Assembly (NCBI GenBank): GCA_022818135.1
Contig: JAFMSR010000018.1
Location: 19,644,595-19,708,594 of the forward strand
DNA length: 64,000 nt
Direction of reading: 5' to 3'
From: Saxidomus purpurata
Taxonomy: Eukaryota; Mollusca; Bivalvia; Venerida; Veneridae
Shown here: positions 28,001-36,975 of the stretch, piece after piece
Layout: every line of letters starts with the position of its first letter
Position numbering within the stretch: position 1 is the stretch's first letter
The notes under the pieces: generated by a model
The model's database searches: none
The model's input: the letters and a program-made list of their open reading frames with translations, nothing else
What the model was told of the DNA's origin: nothing
Translations under genes and position numbers: made by a program

Positions 28001-29495
28001 TGGGAAAAATTTTCATCAAATATAGAAAACACTGAACATCCATATTTTACATGTTAACTTGTTTTTAACTTTGTACGCGATTTAGTTACTGTATACCGCC
28101 GTTCGATGATTTTATTACTCAGTAATAAGTTATGCTCAATATATTATTGGTTCTTTTCACGAAATGCTTCGATAAATTCATTAATAAATTCTCATTTTTT
28201 CAGGTGTGGTTCTCGAGGACTTGTTGGAGAATATCAACTTCAGTCCAACGTTGCTGCGTGTTGTCCGTGTATTCCGAATAGGGCGTGTCTTACGTCTCGT
28301 AAAAGCTGCAAAGGGTATCCGAAAGTTGATGTTTGCGCTCATCATCTCACTTCCGGCCTTGTTTAACATCGGCATGTTGTTATTCCTTATAATGTACATA
28401 TATGCTATAATTTGTCTTTCAACATTTCAAAATTTAAAAATCACGGGAGCACTGGACGAGGACGTAGTCAATTTTAAAACTTTTGGAAACAGCTTCTTAT
28501 TGCTATTCAGACTGTCCACCGCAGCTGGCTGGAATGACATCCTGATACCCATGATGATCAGTGAACCAGCCTGTAATAGCACACATTTTACAAGATCCAA
28601 TGGTGAAGTGGTCGCAGAGAGCCCAGGTGACTGCGGGAACACTGTCATGGCAATCTTTGCGCTAACATCGTATATTCTAATTATATTTCTTGTGGTTATT
28701 AACATGTTTATAGCAGTGATTCTAGAAAACTTTAATCAAGCTCATGAACAAGAAGAAGTCGGAATTACTGAGGATGATTTCGAAATGTTTTATACTGTGT
28801 GGGAACGGTACGATCCGCTAGCCACACAATTTATCAAGTTTGAGCAGTTGTCTCATTTCGTTGCTGATTTAGAAACACCCTTGTGTATCCCAAAGCCAAA
28901 CGAAATAGCGCTTGTGTCTTTTGATCTTCCGATTGTAGAAGGTGATAAATTGCATTGCCTTGATGTGCTTATGGCACTTGTTAAATACGTGCTTGGTAGT
29001 GTTGACGAGACGCCGGAATTCAAAGAACTCCATGAGCAGATGGAAATAAGATTCCAAGATGCTTTCCCAACACGTGTGAACACGACACGGAAAACAACTA
29101 CCATGATGAGGAAAAAGGAAGATGTTGCTGCAAAAACTTTACAGCGCGCGTGGCGAAGCTGGAAAACTCAGAAACAAATGAAAAATATTGCATCTTTGGC
29201 GATACAGCAACAAAATCAAAAGAAAACTGGTCAAAATAAAGAATCTCGCAGTAAAGCTAATTCTATACGTAATCTCAGCACGAGGCTGTCGTCTGCATTG
29301 ACCGGATTCTTCAGTGCCTCGCGTCCGTCTAGTGCTATTAGCAGAGTTAGTGTAAACAGCATCAACGATAAGATACCTCAGAAAAAATCTAAGGACACTA
29401 ATGGATCGAAGACCCAAAAAGTTAGGAATGCGATGGAAATGCCCAAAGTCTCAGTCTTGTATAGTCCTGAAAAAGATGGAGATATCGTTTTGTGA
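706..29495 (+). CDS. Nav2: NaV2-type voltage-gated sodium channel alpha subunit (partial, domain I missing; two alternative last exons)
   Basis: This is the gene-level entry; exons follow separately. The product is a four-domain, 24-TM plasma-membrane cation channel. The window holds the DI-DII linker, DII, DIII, the inactivation linker, DIV and the C-terminal tail. Each exon has AG/GT borders and phases that join without breaks. S4 segments show R-x-x-R repeats in DII, DIII and DIV. Filter residues visible are E in DII ([15 protein letters not shown], codon 6569-6571), E in DIII ([10 protein letters not shown], codon 13413-13415) and A in DIV (STAAGWND). NaV1 channels have K in DIII (DEKA); invertebrate NaV2 channels (Drosophila DSC1, cockroach BSC1) have DEEA, so NaV2 is the best class. 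DEEA channels are known to pass Ca2+/Ba2+ better than DEKA channels. The expected DI aspartate is outside the window. Class rests on filter residues, not a tree. Confidence 0.9.
1272..1424. mobile_element. Short MITE-like inverted-repeat element
   Basis: The ends TACAGCAAAGTTCC and GGAACTTAACTGTA are imperfect inverted repeats about 150 bp apart, inside the first intron (1053-3269). The interior is non-coding. No clear target duplication was seen. Confidence 0.4.
2813..2959. mobile_element. MITE-like element with 13-bp perfect terminal inverted repeats
   Basis: GTCCAACCTCCCT at 2813 and AGGGAGGTTGGAC ending at 2959 are exact reverse complements, with similarity extending to about 17 bp. The interior repeats 'CCTCCCTA' several times. 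It lies within the same intron and has no coding capacity. The rest of intron 1053-3269 shows nothing else recognisable. Confidence 0.55.
3270..3438 (+). CDS. Nav2: Nav2 exon: DI-DII linker, acidic part
   Basis: The acceptor is TTTTGCAG at 3262-3269 and the donor is GATG|GTAAGT. The exon has 56 codons plus 1 nt. It encodes an acidic linker ([10 protein letters not shown]) followed by [18 protein letters not shown]. The single trailing G completes a Val codon with the next exon ([12 protein letters not shown]). Confidence 0.8.
4612..4868 (+). CDS. Nav2: Nav2 exon: start of domain II, S1
   Basis: The acceptor is TTTATTTCAG|TT and the donor is TAT|GTAAGT. After a Cys-rich juxtamembrane stretch ([14 protein letters not shown]) comes the amphipathic lead and S1 of domain II ([21 protein letters not shown]). 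The last motif is typical of Nav DII S1 ('LCIVxNTxFMAxxHH'). Confidence 0.93.
5400..5570 (+). CDS. Nav2: Nav2 exon: domain II S2, S3 and start of S4
   Basis: This exon has exactly 57 codons in phase 0. It encodes S2 ([17 protein letters not shown]), S3 ([19 protein letters not shown]) and the beginning of the S4 voltage sensor ([10 protein letters not shown]), which continues in the next exon. Confidence 0.95.
6000..6190 (+). CDS. Nav2: Nav2 exon: domain II S4-S5
   Basis: The acceptor is CCTTTCAG and the donor is CCCAG|GTATAT. The exon contains the rest of S4 ([17 protein letters not shown]), the S4-S5 linker with [12 protein letters not shown]5 ([18 protein letters not shown]) and the first part of the extracellular turret. 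It ends with AG, which forms an Arg codon with the next exon. Confidence 0.95.
6511..6661 (+). CDS. Nav2: Nav2 exon: domain II pore loop (filter Glu) and start of S6
   Basis: The acceptor is CTGTTTCAG and the donor is ATC|GTAAGC. The exon encodes [20 protein letters not shown] followed by WIEPLWDCM. The Glu at codon 6569-6571 is the second residue of the selectivity filter. The following [14 protein letters not shown] begins S6. Confidence 0.96.
7025..7247 (+). CDS. Nav2: Nav2 exon: domain II S6 end and start of DII-DIII linker
   Basis: The acceptor is TTTTACAG and the donor is ACAA|GTATGT. S6 finishes with [18 protein letters not shown], a strong Nav/Cav DII S6 signature. The linker begins with a basic, Cys-rich stretch ([12 protein letters not shown]), a possible palmitoylation or membrane-contact segment, and then an acidic run. 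The exon ends with one nt of a split Asn codon. Confidence 0.94.
7635..8079 (+). CDS. Nav2: Nav2 exon: DII-DIII cytoplasmic linker
   Basis: The acceptor is CATTTTGCAG and the donor is AGAAG|GTATAG. The exon encodes about 148 residues that are highly charged and lysine/acid rich ([22 protein letters not shown]) with no membrane segment. This is the expected disordered DII-DIII linker. The C-terminal [15 protein letters not shown] leads directly into the pre-S1 segment of domain III. Confidence 0.88.
9451..9628 (-). mobile_element. tRNA-derived SINE (V-SINE/RUDI-like)
   Basis: Read on the minus strand it has a tRNA-like head with a clear B box (GGGTTCGAGCCCC, complement of 9560-9573) and an A-box-like GAGCGGAGGTGTAGAGG. 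A central domain follows that contains GACTCGAGAGTGACTCGA, and it ends with CTTTCTTCACAATCGAGC. Similar tRNA-headed SINEs with a conserved central domain are widespread in bivalves. The family name is an inference. The rest of the 8080-10951 intron shows only diffuse repeat-like sequence at about 9.9-10.5 kb. Confidence 0.7.
10952..11093 (+). CDS. Nav2: Nav2 exon: domain III S1
   Basis: The acceptor is TTCATTTGCAG and the donor is TTG|GTAAGA. The exon opens with a split Arg and [13 protein letters not shown], then [19 protein letters not shown] and S1 ([13 protein letters not shown]). It resembles the 'FEGFILFMILLSSxAL' DIII S1 consensus. No open frame longer than 60 codons starts here, so it was found by homology and splice phase. 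Confidence 0.92.
11405..11578 (+). CDS. Nav2: Nav2 exon: domain III S2-S3
   Basis: This exon has 58 codons in phase 0 at both ends. [20 protein letters not shown] precedes S2 ([20 protein letters not shown]) and S3 ([14 protein letters not shown]). It is the expected DIII S1-S2 loop plus S2-S3. Confidence 0.95.
12188..12310 (+). CDS. Nav2: Nav2 exon: domain III S4 voltage sensor
   Basis: This exon has 41 codons in phase 0. It ends S3 ([15 protein letters not shown]) and carries the S4 repeat [20 protein letters not shown], with positively charged Arg at every third position. It is a very strong match to Nav DIII S4. Confidence 0.97.
12887..13150 (+). CDS. Nav2: Nav2 exon: domain III S5 and pore turret
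   Basis: This exon has 88 codons in phase 0. It encodes the S4-S5 linker ([20 protein letters not shown]), S5 ([18 protein letters not shown]), a Cys-containing extracellular turret with one NMT N-glycosylation sequon, and the first pore helix ([14 protein letters not shown]). Confidence 0.96.
13404..13595 (+). CDS. Nav2: Nav2 exon: domain III filter (Glu, not Lys) and S6
   Basis: This exon has 64 codons in phase 0. It starts [16 protein letters not shown]. The fourth residue (codon GAA, 13413-13415) is the third filter position, which is Lys in NaV1 channels and Glu in NaV2. S6 follows ([20 protein letters not shown]) with [15 protein letters not shown]. Confidence 0.96.
13944..14054 (+). 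CDS. Nav2: Nav2 exon: DIII-DIV linker (inactivation gate)
   Basis: This exon has 37 codons in phase 0: [20 protein letters not shown] then [17 protein letters not shown]. It aligns with the fast-inactivation linker. The hydrophobic triplet is MFL (codons 13965-13973), where vertebrate Nav1 channels have IFM and insect para has MFM. Its conservation implies a hinged-lid gate is retained. Confidence 0.95.
14055..15739 (+). other. Intron; no gene seen
   Basis: This AT-rich intron lies between the inactivation-gate exon and domain IV. Several open stretches of 60-90 codons exist but lack family resemblance and conserved splice context. A poly-G run of 9 sits at about 14,291. Confidence 0.6.
15740..16010 (+). 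CDS. Nav2: Nav2 exon: domain IV S1-S3 (last shared exon)
   Basis: The acceptor is TTATTGCAG and the donor is [30 protein letters not shown] continues through S1 ([18 protein letters not shown]), S2 ([20 protein letters not shown]) and S3 ([17 protein letters not shown]). The exon ends on the first base of a Gly codon, and both downstream terminal exons begin with GT to complete it. Confidence 0.96.
16011..18751 (+). other. Intron before last exon A, with TTCCATA-word cluster
   Basis: There is no coding signal. A 9-nt G run occurs near 17,181. From about 18,060 to 18,400 the words TATTCCAT, TTCCATAAGGATTC, CCATATGGAAA and CCATGTGG recur in both orientations. This looks like a decayed palindromic repeat. 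Confidence 0.5.
18752..20007 (+). CDS. Nav2: Nav2 alternative last exon A: domain IV S4 to C-terminus
   Basis: The acceptor is TACAATTTCAG. The exon has 2 nt plus 417 codons plus TGA. It begins [20 protein letters not shown], giving the end of S3, the S3-S4 loop and the S4 RxxR ladder ([20 protein letters not shown]). S5, the pore helix ([11 protein letters not shown], filter Ala) and S6 ([20 protein letters not shown]) follow. The C-terminal EF-hand-like domain ([19 protein letters not shown]), the [10 protein letters not shown] segment and an IQ-like helix ([17 protein letters not shown]) come next, then a Ser-rich tail ending VYRPENR. Exon B is a paralogue with the same phase. Candidate poly(A) signals are weak: ATTAAA at 20514 and AATAAA at 21118. 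Confidence 0.95.
21118..21123 (+). terminator. Candidate poly(A) signal for exon A transcripts
   Basis: AATAAA lies about 1.1 kb after the exon A stop. A closer ATTAAA variant is at 20514-20519. One of these, or a later site, would be needed if exon A is used as a terminal exon. Motif evidence only. Confidence 0.3.
22262..22757. repeat. Tandem-repeat element, ~60-bp units
   Basis: About four copies of a ~55-65-bp unit containing CCTTTCCTTGATACCACTC and GGTCGAAGGTCAAGGTAAC are followed by diverged 'GGTCAAGGTCACAGTGACC' units. The right end, GGCCCACATGGGCCTCTTGT, is a near-palindrome that also occurs in other repeat termini here in inverted form (compare ACAAGAGGGCCAAGATGGCC at 53.8 kb). Confidence 0.7.
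26485..26545. repeat. ACAG/CATA microsatellite
   Basis: Irregular run of AACAGACAGGCAGACATACA-type tetranucleotides over about 60 bp. Confidence 0.7.
28204..29495 (+). CDS. Nav2: Nav2 alternative last exon B: domain IV S4 to C-terminus
   Basis: The acceptor is TCATTTTTTCAG. The exon has 2 nt plus 429 codons plus TGA, in the same phase as exon A. It begins [21 protein letters not shown]4, S5, the pore ([11 protein letters not shown]), S6, the EF-hand-like domain and the IQ-like helix are all intact and closely match exon A. The S3-S4 loop is more acidic, the S5-P and P-S6 loops differ, and the distal tail differs and is longer. The last residues, DIVL, fit a class II PDZ ligand (hydrophobic-x-hydrophobic), which exon A lacks. 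No frameshift or stop interrupts it, and no other channel exon is duplicated between 20.0 and 28.2 kb. It is therefore an alternative last exon rather than a second gene. Confidence 0.93.
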
Positions 29496-29601
29496 TACAT
29501 CTCATATTGTTATATGAGATTCTGTTATTTTTGAACACGGTCAGTCTTGCGAAACGAGACATGGTTTCGCAAAGTTGTGCTACATGTATGGTAACTTAAT
29601 G

Positions 29602-29607
29602 AATAAA
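29602..29607 (+). terminator. Candidate poly(A) signal for exon B transcripts
   Basis: A canonical AATAAA lies 107 bp after the exon B stop codon, in AT-rich 3'UTR-like sequence. It is the first canonical hexamer after the stop. Motif evidence only. Confidence 0.5.
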
Positions 29608-31497
29608 CATTGTTACAAATATCTGTGATATAGAGCCCATTGTTTTGGCGCGCATTTATTGCCTGTTTCCGTAAAGTCTTCAAAGTAACGTTATATATTG
29701 TATTTGAAAATTCATTATACAAGTTATTGTAAAATATTTTTATATTAATATTCAAAGGAATCATAAATGAAAAATACAGAGATTTAATATTTTAGTTGAC
29801 ATGTTTTGGGCGGAGCAAACAATAAATGCGCGCCTTATTTTCAATATTTTGTTGAATATTTTCTTTGCATTTACAAGCCAGCATGCATTTTTTGCCCATT
29901 TTTATTTATTATTAATTGAATGACTAACAGAAACATACCCAGGTATATTTTTTAACTGTCTTAAAGCTCATTGTTCACAGAATTTGTTGAAAAATTGACT
30001 TTCTTCAAAAACGCCTTTAGTGCTTCTAAATCGATTATTTTCAAAGAAATTTGGCTGTATCATGAAATATAATATAATAATGATAAAAAGCATTACAAAC
30101 TTTTTTGAACTTTCAGCAGCAAATTCAGAGTAATTTAAGCAGAAATTCGTATCATTTTCATGAATTTTCCGTTTCATTTTATTGATTATAGCTGGTTTCT
30201 AACGATTATAAGGACCAGATTTTAGGTTTCAAAGTCATAGCTGAGTTCTAAATTCGTTGTGTAGAAACAATTATTAACATTTTTTTTCACCTCAATTTTG
30301 ATGACGTGTAGCTTTAAAAACTTTTGAAAAACAGACTGCATTTTCTGACGATCTCTAGCGGGGATTATTTATTCTATAAATTTTGCCATCTCCGTAAATT
30401 ACTTTTACGAAATTACAGTAATTTTTTGAAATTTAGTTATCACTTGCCAAAAGTAGATGATACTGTTTCATGTCTGTTTTAAGCTGTGATAAAAATGTAC
30501 TATATAATTAATTATGTTATAGTAACGAGTGCTTTAAGTACAATAATAAATGTTCCTTTTGTTTTATATCATGGCTTAAAACCAAAATGAGATTTTCCAA
30601 TGTTTACTGTTTATTTTTTAAATGTTTTCGTTATTCTTTGGGGTTTTTTCCCCAAATAACTCTTGATCATTATTTTAAACAGAAAAAATAACGTATTGAA
30701 ACAGAATAAAATTTAAGTAAAATTTAAACCACTTATATACATGTACATGTGTAAAAATGTGGAAAAAAACCTGACACATACCATCGGAAATAAAATTTGA
30801 ACATATCACTAGCTGATCTAAATAGATTCTGAATGAAATTTTATTTGAGCAGACTGAAAATAATTCTTGGTGTTATGGCGCATTCTTTATAAAACGACAA
30901 CTCTGTAGCTTGAATATAGACAGCCGAAAGTAGACGAGAGACATGTATACACGTATAGTAACAGGACAAATCTTATCAATGAATAAAGATGCATGTACAA
31001 ACAGAACAGGATGGATTGTCAGAACAAAGATGTATGTAAAAAAAAACAGGACACAGTTTATTCTCAACTAATAAACATGTTCTATGTTGAAACAGAACAA
31101 AATGGAACTATCAGAAAAAATAAGTATTTACCATTATTGTACAAACAGGACAAGCCTAAAATATTCTTGTTATTTGCATGAGTGTTTCCTGGTTCTGAAA
31201 TGCATATATAAATTGTATAAATTTTCCAATCATGTCACTTTTTTATTTTAAGGTATTTGTGTTGTGCATTTAGAAATGTCTACATTTCTGTCTTGTTTTT
31301 TTGTTGAAAGATCTGTTGAAAAGATCAATCTTTTGAAAAGACCTATGGCAATCATGCCCCCATGTTAATTAAATAAATATCATCAAGTTTACTGATACCG
31401 TATTTCAGTTATAAAAGTTTTCATTCCTAAAGTCATGCCAAGTTTGACATTACTGTACTCTATAATCATTATTCATGAAGGATTCTCATTTGCAAAT
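29608..31497. other. Intergenic, nothing recognised
   Basis: AT-rich sequence downstream of the channel gene. Short open stretches on both strands show no family resemblance. Confidence 0.6.
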
Positions 31498-31815
31498 ACA
31501 GTGTAACCTGTGTAATTGGTCACCTGACCCCATTGTTAACTGCTGGTACAGAAATACATGGTGATATAAAAATACATTTAATTCTATTGGCTTAGAATGT
31601 TCAAAGACAACAGGTACTGCAAAACTCATACAAAAGTTGTCTGACTTTATCTACGGTCAAACTTATGAACAAAGACCACCTGTAGGAGAAGACACAGAAG
31701 TGGTTTGTGGGAGGAAGGAGAGGCACCAGCCTGTCTATGTTCCCTGTATTCTTCATACAGGTCTTGATCTGGTTGGTCTGTCTTGGAAGGTGGTCTTTGA
31801 CACATGTTTCACTGT
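31498..31815. mobile_element. MITE-like element, ~27-bp imperfect terminal inverted repeats
   Basis: The left end ACAGTGTAACCTGTGTAATT and the right end (reverse complement) ACAGTGAAACATGTGTCAAA match over about 27 bp with several differences. The 318-bp interior is non-coding despite a 100-codon open stretch through it. From 31,816 to 33,880 I see only AT-rich DNA plus the CT microsatellite listed separately. Confidence 0.5.
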
Positions 31816-32364
31816 ATATTTTGAACATATATATTTTTTTTTAGAGTTTTCGGTAAAATGTACAAGATTTTCCATGCTAGAACCAGTAACCTTGACCTTT
31901 TCAACCAGTGTAGATCATGATCAGCTTGCCGTTCATGTAGTCCGATCATAGTCTACACTACCATTCAGTTTTGTTACTTTTTTGCCACATTCATGAAAAC
32001 AAAAACAAAACCATGTCTAAATTGAAGGATTTAATCAATTCTTCCCAGAAATCATCCCAATGGAAAACAGTTCACTACTTAACAAAGTTTAACAATGGCT
32101 AGATAATTATTTAACAAGCATTTCCTCAAAGGATAATAAATAGCTAGGAATTATATTTTGTGTAGGGGTTTGATTTTGTTCATGCATGTTAATTGTTGAA
32201 CTGTGATAGGGAATTTTCACCATTTCTCATTAAAATTGATGCTCATATTTTTATTTAAGGCCCTTTATTTGTAAAGCAACTTGAGTGATTATTACTTTCA
32301 GTAAACTTCACAATAGTAAGCAGGCTTCATGGAACTAGACACGACACAATAATATTCCACACTA

Positions 32365-32374
32365 CCCCTCTCTT

Positions 32375-32411
<37 letters not shown>

Positions 32412-32413
32412 TT
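32365..32413. repeat. (CT)n microsatellite
   Basis: CT/TTTC-rich run ending in about 13 uninterrupted CT pairs. Confidence 0.9.
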
Positions 32414-34489
32414 GAGATTGAATTAATGAGTAATGTGAAGTGTGTCACGAGACTGATTAGTGTAAGTTGTAAGAACTTGTTTCACAATTGACGAAAAAAA
32501 TAAACAAGCCAGACTGTTACATAAATGATGTATTTGTAAAATTTCTTATAAATAAATTTACAATTTTAAAGAAAATTCTATGATATCACATAAGATGCTT
32601 TACAAAAACGGGCCTTGTACATGATAAGCGTGTCTAAGTTGATCAATAAAATTGCATTTATATACATGTATGTCATTTATATATAGAAAAAGCATCGCAT
32701 CTTGTTACTCATTCATATTTCAGATGAAACAATTATAGGTGACGTGTCACATTTTTATTAAAGAAGTTACATTTTATTACTAAATTTCATAACTTTTTCT
32801 AAAATCTATTTTTGTAGACTTTACTTGTCTTGTTAGGACAAGTTTCAGCCAAAAATGCAAAAACAAATTTTTTTAGTTACAGTAACATTGTCTGTTTTAA
32901 TCACGTTTTAAATTGAAGTAGTTTCACAGTAATCATCACCAGATACCCATGACCTATCTGAGCAGTTACTTCCCTTTGATGAAGTTAAGCATGGGTACCC
33001 AGTGATGTCCCTTGATGTATATGATTGACTCATATAAGAATCAACCCGTTGTTAATTTTGTTTTTATTTATTGTTTTTGAATGGATTCCAGACCCAAGAC
33101 TCAATTATTTGATGCTATGTTGACAAAAGTTTAATAATAAAACACGGAATTGCTCCAATCTTCTTTTATTATTTCATAATTTGAGCTCAACTGTGTTCCA
33201 GATTTAAAGCTTATTGAGCTTTTCCCTTATTACCTTCTTGGTAGAGCTACACCTGTCGCTGAAGACGGTTCATGGCCACACAAAATATGTGATGCCTTAA
33301 AAAGGGAAATGATTAAAAACTGAGGAAAGTGCACTTACCCTAAATGTTCTGCATCTTTGTGAATCTCTTCAATCTTATTTTTGATTATTTTACAGAAAAG
33401 AAACTACAACATTTTCTTATTCATGTGACACCAAATGAAGGGGCAAATTTTAAGCCCTGGTTTATCATAGAGCACAATAAGTTGAAATCACCTACAAAAT
33501 ACCCAGGTTAGGCCTTGCATTTTATGAAAAGTCTCTTTTCCTTTTGTTAGGAGCAAACAATACCTGCTAAACTGTTTGAGAAGTCTCCCTTGCTTCATTT
33601 ATGATTTACTTACATGAAACAGACATCTATATACAAATGCAAACATATACAAATTCAGAGTTTACATTTTGCCCTCTGCTAGCCATGTTTTTGAGGAATC
33701 AGCATCTCATGAACTTCTTGGTCACCAGATATCTAAGGTAAATTTCTGCAAAATTATACTGAAATCCAGGCAGCAGTTTCAAATTCTTTTTCCATGGCAC
33801 CCAGAATTCTGCATAAAATACTATGCTAAGAACACCTTTTAAAGAGGACCATCCGAGGAACATTTGTGCAAAGATTCATCATCTTCGATCAAGTGGTTTC
33901 AGAGATGTCATATCGCTCACCTGGCTACCATTGACCATAACACAAGGTCAACAATAGCAGTTGGTTCTAGGCAAGAAGAGTTTTAAAGTTCTGCCTAAAT
34001 AAGCCTATGTCAAATCAAGTGTCCCTCTGGGCCAGCTGAATTTTGACCCAGGGATCATGGTTTGAACAATCTTGATAGAAGACCACTAGGCAATGCTACA
34101 TGCCAAATATCTAAGCTCTAAGCCTTATGGTTTTAGAGAAGAAAATTTTTAAGTTTTCGCTAAACAAGCTTAGGTAAAGTAAAGTGACCCCCAGGGCAGG
34201 GTCAATTTTGACCCATGGGCCATAATTTGAACAATTTTGGTAGGGGTCCACTAGCAATTTTACATGCTTAATATCTAAGCTCTAGGCCTTGTGGTTTCAG
34301 AGAAGATTTTTAAAGTCTTTCCTATATAAAACCAAGTGACCCCCGTGTGGGGTTGCTTTTGACCCAGGGGTCATGATTTGAACAATCTTGGTAGAAGTCC
34401 AGTAAGCAATGCTAGATGCAAAATATCTAAGCTCTAAGGCTTGTGGGTTTTAAAAGTTTTTTCTATATAAGCCTATGTAGTCAATAAAA

Positions 34490-36975
34490 CAAGAGCTGTC
34501 AGTAGGACAGCGAGCTCGACTTTTTTAGTGCTTGCCAATAAAACAAAACTTTGACAGTTAAGGGCACACAAGACTTTAACTAGGAATTTCTAAGTACAAA
34601 TCAAGAAACATTTTCACAGAGTTATCTTCTCTTGCTTACAGATAGGTCTCATGATGGTACATAAGTACTCCAACTTTCAAAGTAATATCTCAAATGGTTA
34701 AGTCAACAAGTGGACAAGAATGAAAATTTTAACTGAGTTTCCAAGTCAAAAAGGGCCATAATTCATATAAAATCCATGACAGAATTACCTTCTCCTGCCG
34801 ATGTTTTGGGATCATGATGGTAAACAAGTATTCCAACTTTCAAAGTAATATCTCGAACAGTTTAGTCAAAAAGTGGACTGGTACGAAAAACTTAACCAAG
34901 ATTTTAAGTCGATAAAGGGCCTTAATTTTTAAAACAAATCCCTGACAGAGTTACCTTCTCTTGCCTACAGATGGGGGTAATGATGTAAACAAGCATTCAA
35001 AGTTTCAAAGCAATATCTCAAAGGGTTAAGGCAATAAGTGGATTTTACCCATATTCAATGTATTTTCTAAGTAAACAAGAGCTGTCACATGACAGCACGC
35101 TCGACTATTCGAAAGCTTGTTGGTAAAATGGGGTTTTTGTCTAAGAACAGGAGTATTGTGTAATTGTCTATAAGATATGAAACTTGTTCAAAGACCTTTG
35201 TAAATGTACATTGCATTCAAGGCCTTACTCTGGATTCTGCAAGCCAACTGGAGGGAGGATGGGGGGGATAATTTCAAAGAAATACATGACCTTGTATATT
35301 TGATCATGAATAATTTTGTAACTTTTCAAAATTGATATGTGTAGAATTAAAAAAACATGACCGCTTCATGCTGCATAATTATTCTATGACATTTCGAAAG
35401 AAAGCCATTTTCAGTATTCCATTTTAGTCTGGAAAAACTGTGACAAAATTCTAAGTTAAAAAGGGCATAAATATGTCAAAAATCAAAAACATTGGTGAAG
35501 ATGTTGACAGTAAATACGTTCGATAGTATTCTATCTTTAACAAAACATTCAAAATTAAAAAGGGACACAAATCTATCAAAAATCAAAACAGAGTTATGGG
35601 GATTGTTTTCTCAGGTGTAGATGTTGATGGTAAACATATATTTTGAGTTTCAAGTCAATACCTTATATAGTATTCAAGATATGTGAATTTACAAAAAAAA
35701 AATACCAAAACTTCCAAGTTAAAAAGGGGCATAAATCTGTCAAATCAAAACAGAGTTATGGGAATTGTTTCCTCAGGTGTATAATGTTGATGGTAGACAC
35801 ATACTTTGAATTTCAAGTCAATACCTTATATAGTATTCAAGATATTTGAATTTACAAAAAAAAAATACCAAAACTTCTAAGTTAAAAAGGGGCATCAATC
35901 TGTCAAAAATCAAAACAGAGTTATGGGAATTGTTTCCTCAGGTGAAGATGTTGATGGTAGACACATACTTTGAGTTTCAAGTCAATACCTTTGATAGTAT
36001 TCAAGATATTTGAATTTAAAAAAAAACTTTAACCAAAAATTCTAAGTTAAAAAGGGGCATCAATCTGTCAAAAATCAAAACAGAGTTATAGGGATTGTTT
36101 CCTCAGGTGTAGATGTTGATGGTAGACACATACTTTGAGTTTCAAGTCAATACCTTTGATAGTATTCAAGATATTTGAATTTATAAAAAACTTTAACCAA
36201 AAATTCTAAGTTAAAAAGGGGCATAAATCTGTCAAAAATCAAAACAGAGTTATGGGGATTGTTTCCTCAGGTGAAGATGTTGATGGTAGACACATACTTT
36301 GAGTTTCAAGTCAATACCTTTGATAGTATTCAAGATATTTGACTTTATAAAAAACTTTAACCAAAATTTCTAAGTTAAAAAGGGGCATAAATCTGTCAAA
36401 AATCAAAACAGAGTTATGGGGATTGTTTCCTCAGGTGAAGATGTTGATGGTAAACATATAGTTTGAGTTTCAAGTCAATACCTTTGATAGTATTCAAGAT
36501 ATTTGACTTTATGAAAAACTTTAACCAACGCAGACGCCGACGCTGGGGCGAGTGCAATAGTCTCCTTATTCTTCGAATAGTCGAGCTAAAAAGGGACATA
36601 ATTCTGTTCAAAACCTTGACAGAGTTATGTACTCATGTCTGTTGATGTAGGTCATGATGGTAAATAAATATGGTTAGTTTCAAAGCAATACGTCCAATGG
36701 TTTTGAAATAAAGTGAGGTGGTACAAAAAACTTAACCAAGCTCAATACACTTTCCAAGTCAAAAAAGGGCCATAATTCTGTCAAAAACCTTGACAGAGTT
36801 ATGTACTCTTGTCTGTAGATGGAGGTTATGATGGTAAACAAGTATGGTAAGTTTCAAAGCCATACCTCTAATACTTTTGAAATAAAGTGGGGTGGTACGA
36901 AAAACTTAACCAAGGTGTGACACCAACGCCGACGCCGGGGCGAGTAGGATAGCTCCCCTTTTCATAGAAAAGTCG
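34490..36975. repeat. Tandem-repeat element A (ACAAGAGCTGTC...GTCGAGCTA termini)
   Basis: It starts AACAAGAGCTGTCAGTAGGA and ends with GCCGACGCCGGGGCGAG, then AAAAGTCGAGCTA. The ends share AGCTCGAC in inverted orientation. Internal ~165-bp units contain GGGCCATAATTC, GACAGAGTTA, CATGATGGTAAACAAGTA and AACTTAACCAAG. Units are visible at 34.7-35.04 kb and 36.6-36.92 kb; the middle is displaced by element B. Confidence 0.75.
35074..36594. repeat. Tandem-repeat element B, ~164-bp units, nested in A
   Basis: Its termini are ACAAGAGCTGTCACATGACA with GCTCGACTATTCGAA on the left and TTCGAATAGTCGAGCTA on the right. 'GAGTTATGGG'-type landmarks lie at 35591, 35753, 35918, 36083, 36247 and 36411, giving spacings of 162-165 bp. 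Each unit repeats GTTAAAAAGGGGCATAAATC and GTTTCCTCAGGTGAAGATGT. The array ends in ACGCAGACGCCGACGCTGGG. Confidence 0.85.

Larger units (their letters stand above)
20008..28203 (+). other. 8.2-kb spacer between the two alternative last exons
   Basis: It begins with the exon A 3'UTR. I saw no copies of other channel exons and no other gene. It contains a tandem-repeat element (22.26-22.76 kb), an ACAG/CATA microsatellite (26.48-26.54 kb) and a CT-rich stretch (27.42-27.48 kb). The remainder is featureless AT-rich DNA. Confidence 0.6.

Noticed and set aside
28181..29417. Several minus-strand open frames of 60-90 codons
   Set aside because: They are shadows on the opposite strand of channel exon B, with no independent support.
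28204..29495. Exon B as the remnant of a second, separate sodium-channel gene
   Set aside because: No other channel exon is present between 20.0 and 28.2 kb, the exon is intact, and its phase fits the shared DIV exon.
32365..32413. CRISPR-like or regulatory array
   Set aside because: A simple CT microsatellite; the window is eukaryotic and no spacer-repeat structure exists.
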